DNA from: Pseudomonas reactans | Lineage (GTDB): Bacteria; Pseudomonadota; Gammaproteobacteria; Pseudomonadales; Pseudomonadaceae | DNA length: 64,000 bases | Assembly: GCF_013385825.1 (NCBI RefSeq) | Contig: NZ_JACAPG010000002.1 | Location: forward strand, 590,807 to 654,806 | Direction of reading: 5' to 3' | In this document: positions 16,593-24,543 of the stretch, piece by piece | Layout: each line of letters starts with the position of its first letter | Numbering within the stretch: the stretch's first letter is position 1 | Program-made: the position numbers and the translations under genes | Notes under the pieces: model-generated | The model's database searches: none | Told to the model about the DNA's origin: nothing | What the model saw: only the letters and a program-made list of their open reading frames with translations

Positions 16593-16625
16593 AAAGCCCC
16601 AGGTCGAAAGGCCTGGGGCTTTTTT
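16593..16625 (+). terminator. Terminator after tRNA-Arg
   Basis: AAAGCCCCAGG pairs with CCTGGGGCTTTTTT around an 8-nt loop, starting 12 nt after the tRNA CCA. It has a strong GC stem and U run. Confidence 0.9.
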
Positions 16626-16806
16626 GCATCTTGGGATCTGGATGTCTTTGTCTCTGAATGCTTCCGGCATAAGCGTGGGCGACTCCATCACGGTACATTG
16701 CTCGCCGCCAGAAGCACAAAGAACCGCAGAATGACGCGGTTCGCACGCTGAGCTTCAACTGGAATACAACAAAAGACTGCCACGCAGCAGCCAGGATGAT
16801 CTATCA

Positions 16807-17814
16807 ATGATGCAGGGTTATCCAAAGCCTTGGCAGAGCTATCAGGAACAGCTTGATAGGGTCATCGCGCGTGGCATGGTCGTTACTGACCCACCTAAAG
16901 CCCTGGAATATCTGGAGCGTATTGGTTACTACCGTCTCAGCGGCTACTGGTTTGCCTTTCGAGAACGCACAGAGCTCTGTTGTCCGTTTCTACAACACAA
17001 GAATCAAAAACCCTCTAAGACGAAGCCTACACGACTCCCCCTCGATACATTCAAGCCCGGTACCACCTTTCAGAATGCGATTGATCTGTATGTCTTCGAT
17101 AAGAAGCTCCGTCTGTTAACTCTGGATGCGCTGGAACGTATAGAAATAGCACTCCGAGTAGATATTTCTCACACCTTGGGCGGGCACGATAAATTTGCCT
17201 ACCTGAAACCCCAACTATTCCATGACAGCTTCTCTATCCAGCTGGATGGAAAGACTGGCTTAACCAAACATCATGGGTGGGTCAGCAAACACGCAGCATT
17301 GATCAACCGCTCGAACGAAGACTTCATCCGTCACAACAAAGAAAAATACGGTTTACCGTTGGCGGTCTGGGTGGCATGTGAGGTATGGGACTTTGGCACA
17401 TTGTCGACCCTCTACTCAGGCATGGCCGAACGGGATCAGGACACTATTTCCATGGCATACGGCATCAGCAATGGACGAGTCTTCGCCAGTTGGTTACGCA
17501 GCCTGAACTATTTGCGGAATGTATGCGCTCATCACAGTCGCTTGTGGAACCGCAACATCGTTGACCAGCCAAAACTGCCGCCCGCTGAGCAAGCGCCTTC
17601 GTTATCAGCGTTTCACGATGATGTGCACCGACGCGCTCGACCATTTATGTTGCTGTGCATCACCCAACACCTGATGCGAGTTATCAATCCATCTTCGAGC
17701 TGGGGAAGTCGACTGAGAACATTGTTGGAACATGACTTTCCAGACCTGCACCATCTTGAGTTGAATCTGGAAGGCATGGGCGTCGACCGCAATTGGCAGT
17801 TACGCGACTGGTAA
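16807..17814 (+). CDS. Abi_2 (AbiD/AbiF-like) abortive-infection protein
   Basis: The protein has 335 residues. The N-terminal part reads PKPWQSYQEQLDRVIARGMVVTDPPKALEYLERIGYYRLSGYW in successive blocks, which is the Abi_2 signature (region ending YYRLSGYW). Further on are DLYVFDKKLRLLTLDALERIEIALR and a C-terminal RNVCAHH (R237 to H242), an R-x4-H HEPN ribonuclease motif. Such proteins are thought to cleave RNA and stop growth on phage infection. It stands alone, 180 nt beyond the tRNA-Arg terminator, with lower GC than its neighbours, which suggests acquisition. No antitoxin partner is visible. Confidence 0.82.
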   Translation: MMQGYPKPWQSYQEQLDRVIARGMVVTDPPKALEYLERIGYYRLSGYWFAFRERTELCCPFLQHKNQKPSKTKPTRLPLDTFKPGTTFQNAIDLYVFDKKLRLLTLDALERIEIALRVDISHTLGGHDKFAYLKPQLFHDSFSIQLDGKTGLTKHHGWVSKHAALINRSNEDFIRHNKEKYGLPLAVWVACEVWDFGTLSTLYSGMAERDQDTISMAYGISNGRVFASWLRSLNYLRNVCAHHSRLWNRNIVDQPKLPPAEQAPSLSAFHDDVHRRARPFMLLCITQHLMRVINPSSSWGSRLRTLLEHDFPDLHHLELNLEGMGVDRNWQLRDW

Positions 17815-17831
17815 TTGCAAAAGCCGGCAAT

Positions 17832-17880
17832 AAAAAACCCCTGAGCAGTCTCAACGCCGAAGCGCATTAACCGACAGGGG
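17832..17880 (-). terminator. Terminator of the sigma/anti-sigma unit
   Basis: On the minus strand CCCCTG (17875-17880 side) pairs with CAGGGG followed by TTTTTTA. The long loop contains an internal GCGC-TTCG-GCGT-type mini-hairpin. It ends transcription of the anti-sigma gene and faces the Abi gene convergently. Confidence 0.7.
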
Positions 17881-17944
17881 CCGTGTTGCGAGGGATTATA
17901 AAGGCTGCCGATCTCTCGTCAACCTGCAGCAGTACACCTCCAGG

Positions 17945-18535
17945 CTACTTTTGCATGGACTCCAGTCGCGCCGGCAAATCTTCACCGGGGAAGCGCTTGT
18001 GCAACGCCAACAGCTTTTCATCCGCCGCCTTGGTTTCCCCAGCCTCACGCAGCCTCACAATCTCCTGCAACCCCTCCTCCAAGGAAAGCAACGCCACCGG
18101 CGCGCGCTTGCTCAGCTTGGCGCTCGACTCATCCGCCATCGAGCCCATGACTTGCGCACTTTCGGCCTTAGGCGCGATGGCCAGTCGGGCCACGGGCGCC
18201 GGCGCGGACATCGGTGGCGCAGCGGCAGGGGCGGCTTGCTCATGCAGCGCAGAGAAGGTCGCCGTGGAGATTTCGGGCTGCGGCACAGGCGAGCGCATCA
18301 CCACGCCGATCATCAGCGCCAAGCCTGCAACCGTGGCGAATGCCATCTGCCATCGTGGCCGTTGGCAGGCGTGCAGCCAGCGTTGCCACAGGTTCGGCTG
18401 TGGTGCCGGGGCTTCGCGGCGGGCGGCGTTGAGGATGAAGGCGTCGAGGGACGCGGGCGGCTCGCCGGTGCTGTGTTGACGCATGTGCTGGAGCAGCATG
18501 TCGTCGGGGTCCGGGGTGTGTCGGGAGTCGGTCAT
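17945..18535 (-). CDS. Putative membrane anti-sigma factor
   Basis: The protein has 196 residues. A hydrophilic N terminus (about 60 residues) is followed by one membrane span (about 63-80, MAFATVAGLALMIGVVM) and a Pro/Ala-rich periplasmic part ending in a helical LSLEEGLQEIVRLREAGETKAADEKLLAL segment. No HxxxCxxC zinc motif is present. Its ATG overlaps the stop of the sigma factor gene by 4 nt, and this coupling is the main reason for the anti-sigma call. It would hold the sigma factor at the membrane until a periplasmic signal releases it. Confidence 0.7.
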   Translation of the reverse strand: MTDSRHTPDPDDMLLQHMRQHSTGEPPASLDAFILNAARREAPAPQPNLWQRWLHACQRPRWQMAFATVAGLALMIGVVMRSPVPQPEISTATFSALHEQAAPAAAPPMSAPAPVARLAIAPKAESAQVMGSMADESSAKLSKRAPVALLSLEEGLQEIVRLREAGETKAADEKLLALHKRFPGEDLPARLESMQK

Positions 18536-19104
18536 GCGGGTATCTCCTCGGCCAGCAGGCGGCGCAGTTTCTGCTGGGCGTAACGCAGGCGGCTTTTGAC
18601 GGTTTCCAGCGGGGTGCCGGTGAGGGCGGCGATTTGCGGGACTTCGAGGTCACCGTGCAAGCGCAGCAGGAAGACTTCGCGCTGGTCCTCGGGCAGGTCT
18701 TGCAGCGCAGCGTCGAGCCGCGCCTGGTCACGACTCAGGCTCAGCTGCTGCTCGGGGCCGGCGCTGTCATCGACCTGGGCGTGCAGCTGCTCGTCGTAGC
18801 TGTCGTGCAGCGGGTTGTGAATGCCGTGCTTGCGCCAGTAATCGATCAGGCGATTGCGGGCGATCTGGAACAGCCATGTGCGAAAACTCGCCCGCCCTTG
18901 TGGCTGGGTGGCGCTGCGGATCAGGCTGAGCCAGGTCTCCTGGTAGATTTCCTCGGCCAGTTCGGCCTTGTTGCTCAAGGACACGAGGAATCGGTACAGG
19001 CCCTGGCGGTGCCGGGCGTACAGGGCTTCGAACGCGGCGCTGTCGCCGGTTCGGTAGCGGGCCAGCAGTGATTCGTCGCTGGGTAGGTCATCTGGAACGG
19101 GCAT
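18532..19104 (-). CDS. ECF-type RNA polymerase sigma factor
   Basis: The protein has 190 residues. Region 2 (about 12-85) holds AFEALYARHRQGLYRFL and AEEIYQETWLSLIRS. Region 4 (about 125-185) holds LPEDQREVFLLRLHGDLEVPQIAALTG and a helix-turn-helix TPLETVKSRLRYAQQKLRR. It directs RNA polymerase to a small promoter set. AAGGAG lies 13 nt before the ATG. It overlaps the putative anti-sigma gene and lies upstream of it, while the VWA lipoprotein gene lies upstream of the sigma gene on the same strand (76-nt gap). Confidence 0.88.
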   Translation of the reverse strand: MPVPDDLPSDESLLARYRTGDSAAFEALYARHRQGLYRFLVSLSNKAELAEEIYQETWLSLIRSATQPQGRASFRTWLFQIARNRLIDYWRKHGIHNPLHDSYDEQLHAQVDDSAGPEQQLSLSRDQARLDAALQDLPEDQREVFLLRLHGDLEVPQIAALTGTPLETVKSRLRYAQQKLRRLLAEEIPA

Positions 19105-19160
19105 GTAGGTGGCGAACTCCTTATTGGGTCAGGCCTGGTTTACCGCGTTGCTGTTAAGTT

Positions 19161-19186
19161 TTTCGCGAGCAAGCTCGCTCCTACAG
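19161..19186 (-). repeat. Single REP overlapping the VWA gene stop
   Basis: One REP unit (read on minus: CTGTAGGAGCGAGCTTGCTC) with no inverted partner nearby. The TAG of the VWA gene is formed by TGTAGG of the repeat, so the element has supplied or conserved the stop codon. Confidence 0.75.
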
Positions 19187-20839
19187 GGGGGATTCGGTCG
19201 CAGGTTTGAGGCTCTGCGCCAATTCCACCAGTTGCACAAACTCATTGCGCAACCCGAACGGGTCGTCGCCGCGGGCCGAGCGGGCCAATGCGGCAGTGTC
19301 CTGCAGGCGCATGCTGCCAGTGTAGCGGCCATCGCCCTTGAGCTGTTGGGCGAAGGCCGCCACGGCTGCCGCGAAGCGCAGGTCATCGCTGGCCTTGCTC
19401 GACACTGTGCTGATGGGCCGCTCGATCAACTGGCTGTCGCCACCCGCCGCCGGCTTGTAGCGCACACGCAGCATCGCCAGCTCTGCGGATTTATCCTCGG
19501 CGGCCCGCACACCCGCGTAACGCAAAGGTTCCAACCAACCCTTCTCGCCCTTCGGCACAATTTCGTACAGCGCGGTTACCGTATGCCCTGCACCGATCTC
19601 ACCCGCGTCGACCTTATCGTTGTTGAAATCCTCACGCTTCAAGGCGCGGTTTTCATAGCCCAGCAGGCGATATTCGCTGACGCGTGCCGGGTTGAATTCC
19701 ACCTGCAATTTCACATCCCGGGCTACGATCGCCAGGGTCGAACTGAGTTGGTCGACCAGTACTTTGCGCGCTTCGCGCAAGTTGTCGATGTAGGCGTAGT
19801 TGCCGTCACCGGCGTCGGCCAGTTGTTCCATCAGGTGTTCGTTGTAGTTATCCACACCAAAGCCGAGGGTGGTCAGGGAAACGCCACTTTTGCGCTGCTC
19901 TACCGCCATTTGCTTGAGGCTGTCGAAGTCGCTGATGCCCACGTTGAAGTCACCGTCGGTCGCTAGCAGGATGCGGTTGATGCCTTTGTCGATAAAGCCT
20001 TCGCGGGCCATCTGGTAGGCCAGTTCGATGCCGGACGCACCCGCCGTTGAACCGCCGGCAGTGAGTTGATCAATGGCGTTGCGGATCTTCTCTTTGTCAC
20101 GACCCGAAGTAGGCTTGAGCACTACACGGGATTCCCCGGCGTAGACCACCAAAGAAACACGGTCTTGATCGCGTAACTGGTCCACCAGCAATTTCAGCGT
20201 ACTTTTCACCAGGGGCAAGCCTTCGCGACGGTCCATGGAGCCGGACACGTCCACCAGGAACACCAGGTTGGCCGGCGCCAGTTGCGCCACAGCGCGGTCG
20301 GAGGCCTTGATGCCGATGCGCAGCAACTGGGTGCGCGCGTTCCACGGTGTGGCGGCCACTTCGGTGGTTACGCCAAAGGGCGAACCGTCGGTGGGCAGTG
20401 CGTAGTGGTAGGGGAAATAGTTGACCATTTCCTCCAGACGCACAGCGCCTTCGGGCGGCAGGCTACCTTGATTGAGGAAGCGTCTTACGTTGGCGTAGCT
20501 GCCGGTGTCGACGTCCACACTGAAGGTTGAAACCGGTGTTTCAGCCACGCGATGCACCGGGTTGTCCGGCAGGTTTTCGTACTGTTCGCGGGGTTCGCTG
20601 CGGTAGTCCATCGCCGCGGACTCCTGCATCACCATTCTGGCGCTCATGGGTGCGGGCATGGGCATGCGTTTAGCTAACGCGCCTTGCACTGGAGCGCTGT
20701 GCAGCTCGGAGACCGGCGCCGCTTCGTCAGGCTTGGCCACATCGTGGGAAGAGGACAGCCCACAACCGGCCAGCGTCACCAGCAAGGTAACGGCAAAGCC
20801 CTGGGCAGCAGGACGCAGGAAGAGCAGAGGACGGGACAT
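19181..20839 (-). CDS. VWA-domain lipoprotein (YfbK-like)
   Basis: The protein has 552 residues with a lipoprotein signal (LVTLAGC, Cys26). A conserved VWF-A N-terminal region (about 85-180: VHRVAETPVSTFSVDVDTGSYANVRR in two blocks) leads to the von Willebrand A domain with the MIDAS motif DVSGS (197-201) and a later ATDGDFN. The C-terminal about 170 residues match DUF3520. This is the architecture of E. coli YfbK. The function is unknown; VWA domains bind protein partners through a metal ion. The start at 20839 has GAGG 9 nt upstream. It precedes the sigma/anti-sigma pair and may be co-regulated with it. Confidence 0.85.
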   Translation of the reverse strand: MSRPLLFLRPAAQGFAVTLLVTLAGCGLSSSHDVAKPDEAAPVSELHSAPVQGALAKRMPMPAPMSARMVMQESAAMDYRSEPREQYENLPDNPVHRVAETPVSTFSVDVDTGSYANVRRFLNQGSLPPEGAVRLEEMVNYFPYHYALPTDGSPFGVTTEVAATPWNARTQLLRIGIKASDRAVAQLAPANLVFLVDVSGSMDRREGLPLVKSTLKLLVDQLRDQDRVSLVVYAGESRVVLKPTSGRDKEKIRNAIDQLTAGGSTAGASGIELAYQMAREGFIDKGINRILLATDGDFNVGISDFDSLKQMAVEQRKSGVSLTTLGFGVDNYNEHLMEQLADAGDGNYAYIDNLREARKVLVDQLSSTLAIVARDVKLQVEFNPARVSEYRLLGYENRALKREDFNNDKVDAGEIGAGHTVTALYEIVPKGEKGWLEPLRYAGVRAAEDKSAELAMLRVRYKPAAGGDSQLIERPISTVSSKASDDLRFAAAVAAFAQQLKGDGRYTGSMRLQDTAALARSARGDDPFGLRNEFVQLVELAQSLKPATESPL

Positions 20840-20910
20840 GGGCTGAACCTCGTGAATGAATGATCCGTTCACAAGGTCAGACGCAAGGTGCCGGCTGTTC
20901 GGGTTAAACC

Positions 20911-20944
20911 GTTCGGCGGGACACAAACACCTGCCCCGCCGAAC
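20911..20944 (-). terminator. Hairpin after the lipoprotein operon
   Basis: GTTCGGCGGG and CCCGCCGAAC form a perfect 10-bp stem with a 14-nt loop, directly after the DUF799 gene stop. It is followed on the minus strand by GGTTTAACC rather than a clean U run, so terminator strength is uncertain. Confidence 0.5.
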
Positions 20945-20951
20945 CGCTCAA

Positions 20952-21602
20952 TCAGTCAGTGCCGTATTTCGGGTTACGCGGACCGTACAGGATCCCCGCA
21001 CGCTGACCCGGCGACAGCAGGCGCGCACTGGTGATACCGGCAATCGGGTGCGCCGCGTCGGTGGAGCTGTTGATCACTTGCTTGACCGCCGCCGTAATCA
21101 GCATGCCGACGATACCGCCGCCGTTGTTGTTGCCTTCCTCGCTGGACGCATGCGCCGAGCCGGTCCACAGGGTGGTGCCGGTGCGCAGGTCGACCAGTTT
21201 GGCCGAGGCCGTCACGGAGGTGTCGCTGGAGATCAGCATGTACTTGGTGCCGTAATTGGTCACGGTGATGTACAGCGCCGAATCCGCACCAAAGATGTCA
21301 TGCAGCTTGGCCGGTGGCACCGCCTGGATATCATTGGCGGTGGTCAGCCCGTTCTGGCGGAAGGTTTCGTCCACCAGGGCAATCGGCAACACGTAGTAAC
21401 CGGCTTCGGCCAACGGGTAGGTCACTTGCGAGACCATGCTGTAGGACGCTTGCACTTCGGGCGATTCATTGATCGGCGGCAGGACCAGGATCGACTTCGG
21501 TCGTGCCTGTTTATAGGCCGTGTAATCGATGGTCTTGGGGGCTGCGCAACCGCCGAGCAAGGCCAGGGCCAGCAAGGCGCCAGTGAGTTTCAACAGGCTC
21601 AT
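20952..21602 (-). CDS. DUF799 (GNA1162-like) lipoprotein
   Basis: The protein has 216 residues with a lipobox LLGGC (Cys19). The body starts KSILVLPPINESPEVQAS, typical of the CsgG-related DUF799/GNA1162 family, and contains YYVLPIALVDETFRQNG and LYITVTNYGTKY. Neisserial GNA1162 is a surface-associated lipoprotein with a CsgG-like fold. The ATG overlaps the DUF4810 stop by 4 nt. The CsgG-DUF4810-DUF799 order matches the neisserial trio, so the three probably form one outer-membrane assembly whose cargo is unknown. Confidence 0.85.
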   Translation of the reverse strand: MSLLKLTGALLALALLGGCAAPKTIDYTAYKQARPKSILVLPPINESPEVQASYSMVSQVTYPLAEAGYYVLPIALVDETFRQNGLTTANDIQAVPPAKLHDIFGADSALYITVTNYGTKYMLISSDTSVTASAKLVDLRTGTTLWTGSAHASSEEGNNNGGGIVGMLITAAVKQVINSSTDAAHPIAGITSARLLSPGQRAGILYGPRNPKYGTD

Positions 21603-21961
21603 TTGGTTGCGACTCCGGTCTTGGCGTTTTTCAGCAAAAAGTCCATGTACGAGGCGGACTCAGGGAACAGCGCCTTCTCGGTGCGGAATTCCTGCACCAT
21701 CTGGTCATCCTTGCCCATGCTCAGGTACAGCATGCCCAGGTGGGCGTGGTAACCCGGCGGGGCCTTGCGGCCACTGGCGTTGATCTTTTGCAGATCCCGC
21801 TCCAGCGCCTCGACCTGCGCCTCCTTGGGCTCGCCCTTGAAGTACTCGTAAACCTGCGGCTGGTAGCTTTCCCACTGATACAGGGGTTGGGGCGCCGTCT
21901 GGCACCCCGCGACCGTCGCCACTGCTGTCAGCACCAGCGCCAACTTGACTGCCTTGCTCAT
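21599..21961 (-). CDS. DUF4810 lipoprotein
   Basis: The protein has 120 residues with lipobox TVAGC (Cys20). The core PLYQWESYQPQVYEYFKG is the DUF4810 signature. A helical region then resembles a short TPR-like stretch (AHLGMLYLSMGKDDQMVQEFRTEKALFPESA). AAGGAG lies 11 nt before the ATG. It is the middle gene of the three-lipoprotein set and overlaps the DUF799 gene by 4 nt, so equal translation is likely. Confidence 0.87.
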   Translation of the reverse strand: MSKAVKLALVLTAVATVAGCQTAPQPLYQWESYQPQVYEYFKGEPKEAQVEALERDLQKINASGRKAPPGYHAHLGMLYLSMGKDDQMVQEFRTEKALFPESASYMDFLLKNAKTGVATK

Positions 21962-21990
21962 CCTTGTACTGCTCCTTGAGGTGCTGCTGA

Positions 21991-22671
21991 TCAGTTGCGT
22001 GGGTTCCAGGCGCCGGCGTTGATGCCGTCGACAAGGCGGTTGATGGCTTCACGCATGGCCAGGTCGAGGACCTTGCCGTTGAGGGTGGAGTCGTAGCTGG
22101 CGGTGCCGCCGAAGCCGATCACTTCACGGTTGGACAGCGCGTACTCACCGGCGCCCTGGGTGGAATACACCACTTCGGAGGTGCTGATGTTGACGATATT
22201 CAACGCGACTTTGGCGTAGGCCACTTGGGTCTTGCCACGGCCGAGGATGCCGAACAGCTGGCGGTCGCCGGTTTCTTTGCGGCCGAACTCGGTCACGTCG
22301 CCCGTCACCACATAGTCAGCGCCCTTGAGCTTCTGCACGGTGCCTTTGATCGCGGCTTCCTGGGAGATCTCGCCCATGTTGTCGCGGTCCAGCACGCTGA
22401 AGCGGTTGGTCTGCTGCAGGTGGGTGATCAGGATGGTCTTGGCCTGGCCGCCAAGACGGTCAACGCCGTCGGAGAAGATTCCGCGCATGTAGCTGGAACG
22501 GTTGTCGAACTTGCCCACGGCAATCGGTACCCGTACGCCGGAATAGGCGACGTTGGCGCTGGCGACTTGTTCCACCGGCATGGCGCGGTTGCTCTCCGTA
22601 GCGCAACCGGCCACGGTCAACAGCGCTGCGGCGGTGAGGCCGGACAGCAGGATTTTGGACAGTGTTTTCAC
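21991..22671 (-). CDS. CsgG/HfaB-family lipoprotein
   Basis: The protein has 226 residues with lipobox TVAGC (Cys23). The CsgG family core is present: VRVPIAVGKFDNRSSYMRG, then an ILITHLQQTNRFSVLDRDNM block, GADYVVTGDVTEFGRKE and YAKVALNIVNISTSEVVYSTQGAGE. CsgG forms a nonameric pore in the outer membrane for curli export. No csgA/B-like fibre gene lies nearby, so this is more likely the CsgG-like member of the lipoprotein trio. It starts 40 nt after the preceding lipoprotein gene on the same strand. Confidence 0.87.
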   Translation of the reverse strand: MKTLSKILLSGLTAAALLTVAGCATESNRAMPVEQVASANVAYSGVRVPIAVGKFDNRSSYMRGIFSDGVDRLGGQAKTILITHLQQTNRFSVLDRDNMGEISQEAAIKGTVQKLKGADYVVTGDVTEFGRKETGDRQLFGILGRGKTQVAYAKVALNIVNISTSEVVYSTQGAGEYALSNREVIGFGGTASYDSTLNGKVLDLAMREAINRLVDGINAGAWNPRN

Positions 22672-22711
22672 AGGGTGCTCCTAAGTGGGAAATCGGGTGC
22701 TGCAGCTAACG

Positions 22712-23293
22712 CTAGCGGGACGGAATGCCGCGCAGGTCGTCAACGATGAATCGGCTCAACAAACCGGTGTAAAAGGTCTCGACGCTGGAGTTGCCAGAGT
22801 TGGTCAGCACCCCGGCCATCGTTTTCATGTTCTGCCAGTCGCCCTTGTACCCGCCAGGCATCAGCCCTTGGCGAGCCTGAGAGAAATGCAGCACCTCGGC
22901 GCCGGCTTTCTTGATCTTGACTTGATAGTTGAAGTCGACACTGGCGAGGATGGTCTTGTCATCGACGATGGCCGTCATGAAACCGCCTTGGGTGTCTTGT
23001 ATGCGCCGGGTATAGATAACGTTCACATCCAGCAGGTAATCGGCCTTGTCCTTGCTGCTGGCGTAGCGCTTGGACTTGAGCAGGCGGTCGACCAGATCGA
23101 CACCGAGTTGCTGGCGCACTTTGTCATCCGGCAGGAAGCGTTCGTTCTTGCCCACCACCTCTACGTCGAAGGTGTCGAGCCAGTAGGTCGCAGTCTTGGG
23201 AATGGTCACCGGCGCCGGGGAGATGTAGTAATCCGGCTTGGAGGCACAGCCCGCCATGAGGCAGGCCGCGAGAAATATGGCAAACACACGCAT
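22712..23293 (-). CDS. Lipoprotein of unknown function
   Basis: The protein has 193 residues with a clear lipobox (CLMAGC, Cys16) after MRVFAIFLAACLMAGC. The body (DYYISPAPVTIPKTATYWLDTFDVEVVG and later YLLDVNVIYTRRIQDTQGG) resembles small outer-membrane lipoproteins, but no family is recognised with confidence. ATG 23293 is preferred over a start 16 codons upstream because the lipoprotein signal then begins at residue 1 and AGGGA lies about 11 nt upstream. It is the first gene of the CsgG operon, behind a good promoter at 23340. Confidence 0.75.
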   Translation of the reverse strand: MRVFAIFLAACLMAGCASKPDYYISPAPVTIPKTATYWLDTFDVEVVGKNERFLPDDKVRQQLGVDLVDRLLKSKRYASSKDKADYLLDVNVIYTRRIQDTQGGFMTAIVDDKTILASVDFNYQVKIKKAGAEVLHFSQARQGLMPGGYKGDWQNMKTMAGVLTNSGNSSVETFYTGLLSRFIVDDLRGIPSR

Positions 23294-23339
23294 GTATGAA
23301 TTCGTCCCTGAAAAGTATCGTGCTTTAAACAATCGCGGC

Positions 23340-23367
23340 ATTTTACGGAGTTGAAAGCCGTTCTCAA
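23340..23367 (-). promoter_or_regulatory. Sigma-70-type promoter for the CsgG lipoprotein operon
   Basis: On the minus strand TTGAGA (23362-23367) and TAAAAT (23340-23345) are separated by 16 nt. Each differs from consensus at one position. A start point near 23333 would leave a 40-nt leader before ATG 23293. Confidence 0.6.
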
Positions 23368-23553
23368 GTTGTTTTGACGCCCTGGCAGCGCCGTTTTACT
23401 GGCGCTTGCGTGCAAGCCTCTGGCGAAATCTCCTAAGGCTTTGTCAGGGAAACAAAAACAATAGTGGCTATTGGCCTTTACATAATAAATAAAAAGGTTC
23501 GCCAATCAGCCTCATTCTACTAACCGGCCACGGCTGCACCCTCCCCGCCCTGC

Positions 23554-23988
23554 TCACGTGTTGATCACAATCGTCTTGGCCAACATATCGCCCAAGCGAC
23601 GGCGCAAACCGAACAGTGCAAAAAGCCCGTCCAGAACACTGAACAACAGCTTCGGCACATTGCGCAGAAACGACTGGAACAGCGTGCAGTTCGTAGGATA
23701 CGGGTAACCCACCACTGCAGTGCGGCACACCCGTTTACCCAGGCTCTGGCCGTTGGGTAACGCATCGCAAAACAAAAAGTACCCGAAGGCTGAAAACAAC
23801 AGCACATAGCGCAAGCCTTCAAACAACTTCGGACCTGCCACCGAGTGCAAATAGAGATACGCGTAGTCCAGATTGCGCAGCAAAAACAGCAGGAAAAACA
23901 CAACGGCCATATCAATGAAATAACCGAGCAACCGTCTGAACGGGCTGGCGAGGTCCCAGGTTTGTGCAGCCGATACTGAATCGTTCAT
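23554..23988 (-). CDS. RDD-family membrane protein
   Basis: The protein has 144 residues. The RDD signature is visible: ASPFRRLLGYFIDMAVVFFLLFLL (with Arg and Asp in the first helix) and a later GQSLGKRVCRTAVV, then a hydrophobic segment ending LAKTIVINT. Two to three membrane helices are expected. The function of RDD proteins is largely unknown; some are proposed ion or osmoprotectant transporters. ATG 23988 follows AGGGGG. It ends a same-strand group with lepB, two small genes and an RDD-like fragment. Confidence 0.8.
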   Translation of the reverse strand: MNDSVSAAQTWDLASPFRRLLGYFIDMAVVFFLLFLLRNLDYAYLYLHSVAGPKLFEGLRYVLLFSAFGYFLFCDALPNGQSLGKRVCRTAVVGYPYPTNCTLFQSFLRNVPKLLFSVLDGLFALFGLRRRLGDMLAKTIVINT

Positions 23989-23995
23989 GACGTGC

Positions 23996-24148
23996 TTACC
24001 CCCTGCCGTTGTCATAAATATCCGCCAGGCCGCGCACGCTCGTCAGGTTGCCGGTCTGGATCACGATGGTCTTGGCGAACATGTCGGCCAGGCGGTGGCC
24101 GATGCTGGCCAGAATGGTCGGGCGTTTAGCGGTGTTGCTTACGTCCAT
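23996..24148 (-). pseudogene. RDD-like C-terminal remnant (50 codons)
   Basis: A 50-residue frame, MDVSNTAKRPTILASIGHRL followed by ADMFAKTIVIQTGN and a short tail. Its RLADMFAKTIVIQT closely matches RLGDMLAKTIVINT at the C terminus of the RDD protein encoded 8 nt downstream. It therefore looks like the end of a duplicated, mostly deleted RDD gene with a new short start. GGAG lies 9 nt before the ATG, so it could still be translated as a small peptide. Confidence 0.5.
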
Positions 24149-24165
24149 GCGGTGTTGCTCCAGCT

Positions 24166-24474
24166 TCAAGAGGGAAAATTGGTATCTACAAAGTTTCTGG
24201 CAAAGTCTTCGGCGATTATTGGCACACCGGCCTGGGCGAATTTTTCCGAATTTGTGCGCCACACATCTCTGATTTTTTCCTCCAACGAGGGCGGAAAATC
24301 CATCTGAGAGGCGACGACATCAGACCAACTGCCCTGCGTCCCATACAGCTCGTGCAACTTGGGTTCGAGTGCCGTCAAATCGGCGCGTTGCTGGTCGGAC
24401 AGCGCACCAATGGCCGACAGGACGTAGCATTCAAGAAGACGGAGAAAGGGCTTTCCTGCATATCGATTTATCAT
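24166..24474 (-). CDS. Small protein of unknown function
   Basis: The protein has 102 residues: MINRYAGKPFLRLLECYVLS, then a mostly helical, acidic body (ALSDQQRADLTALEPKLHEL) without signal peptide or membrane span. No family is recognised. No clear ribosome binding site precedes the ATG (ATTGAG only), so the start is uncertain. It lies between the membrane gene downstream of lepB and the RDD remnant, all on the minus strand. Its size, charge and position near a CDI locus would fit an immunity-type or accessory protein, but there is no direct evidence. Confidence 0.55.
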   Translation of the reverse strand: MINRYAGKPFLRLLECYVLSAIGALSDQQRADLTALEPKLHELYGTQGSWSDVVASQMDFPPSLEEKIRDVWRTNSEKFAQAGVPIIAEDFARNFVDTNFPS

Positions 24475-24543
24475 CAAAAACGCTCAATGAACATTGAAAA
24501 ATCAAAAGGGCCAAACCGACTGCCTATCCAAGCCCAGCCAGCT

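Noticed and set aside
16505..17944. Attachment-site duplication of the tRNA-Arg 3' end around the Abi gene
   Set aside because: No second copy of the tRNA end was seen by eye up to the sigma/anti-sigma unit, and no integrase is present.
20952..22671. Curli (csg) operon
   Set aside because: Only a CsgG-like pore protein is present; no CsgA, B, E or F-like genes lie nearby, and the DUF4810/DUF799 partners point to a different complex.
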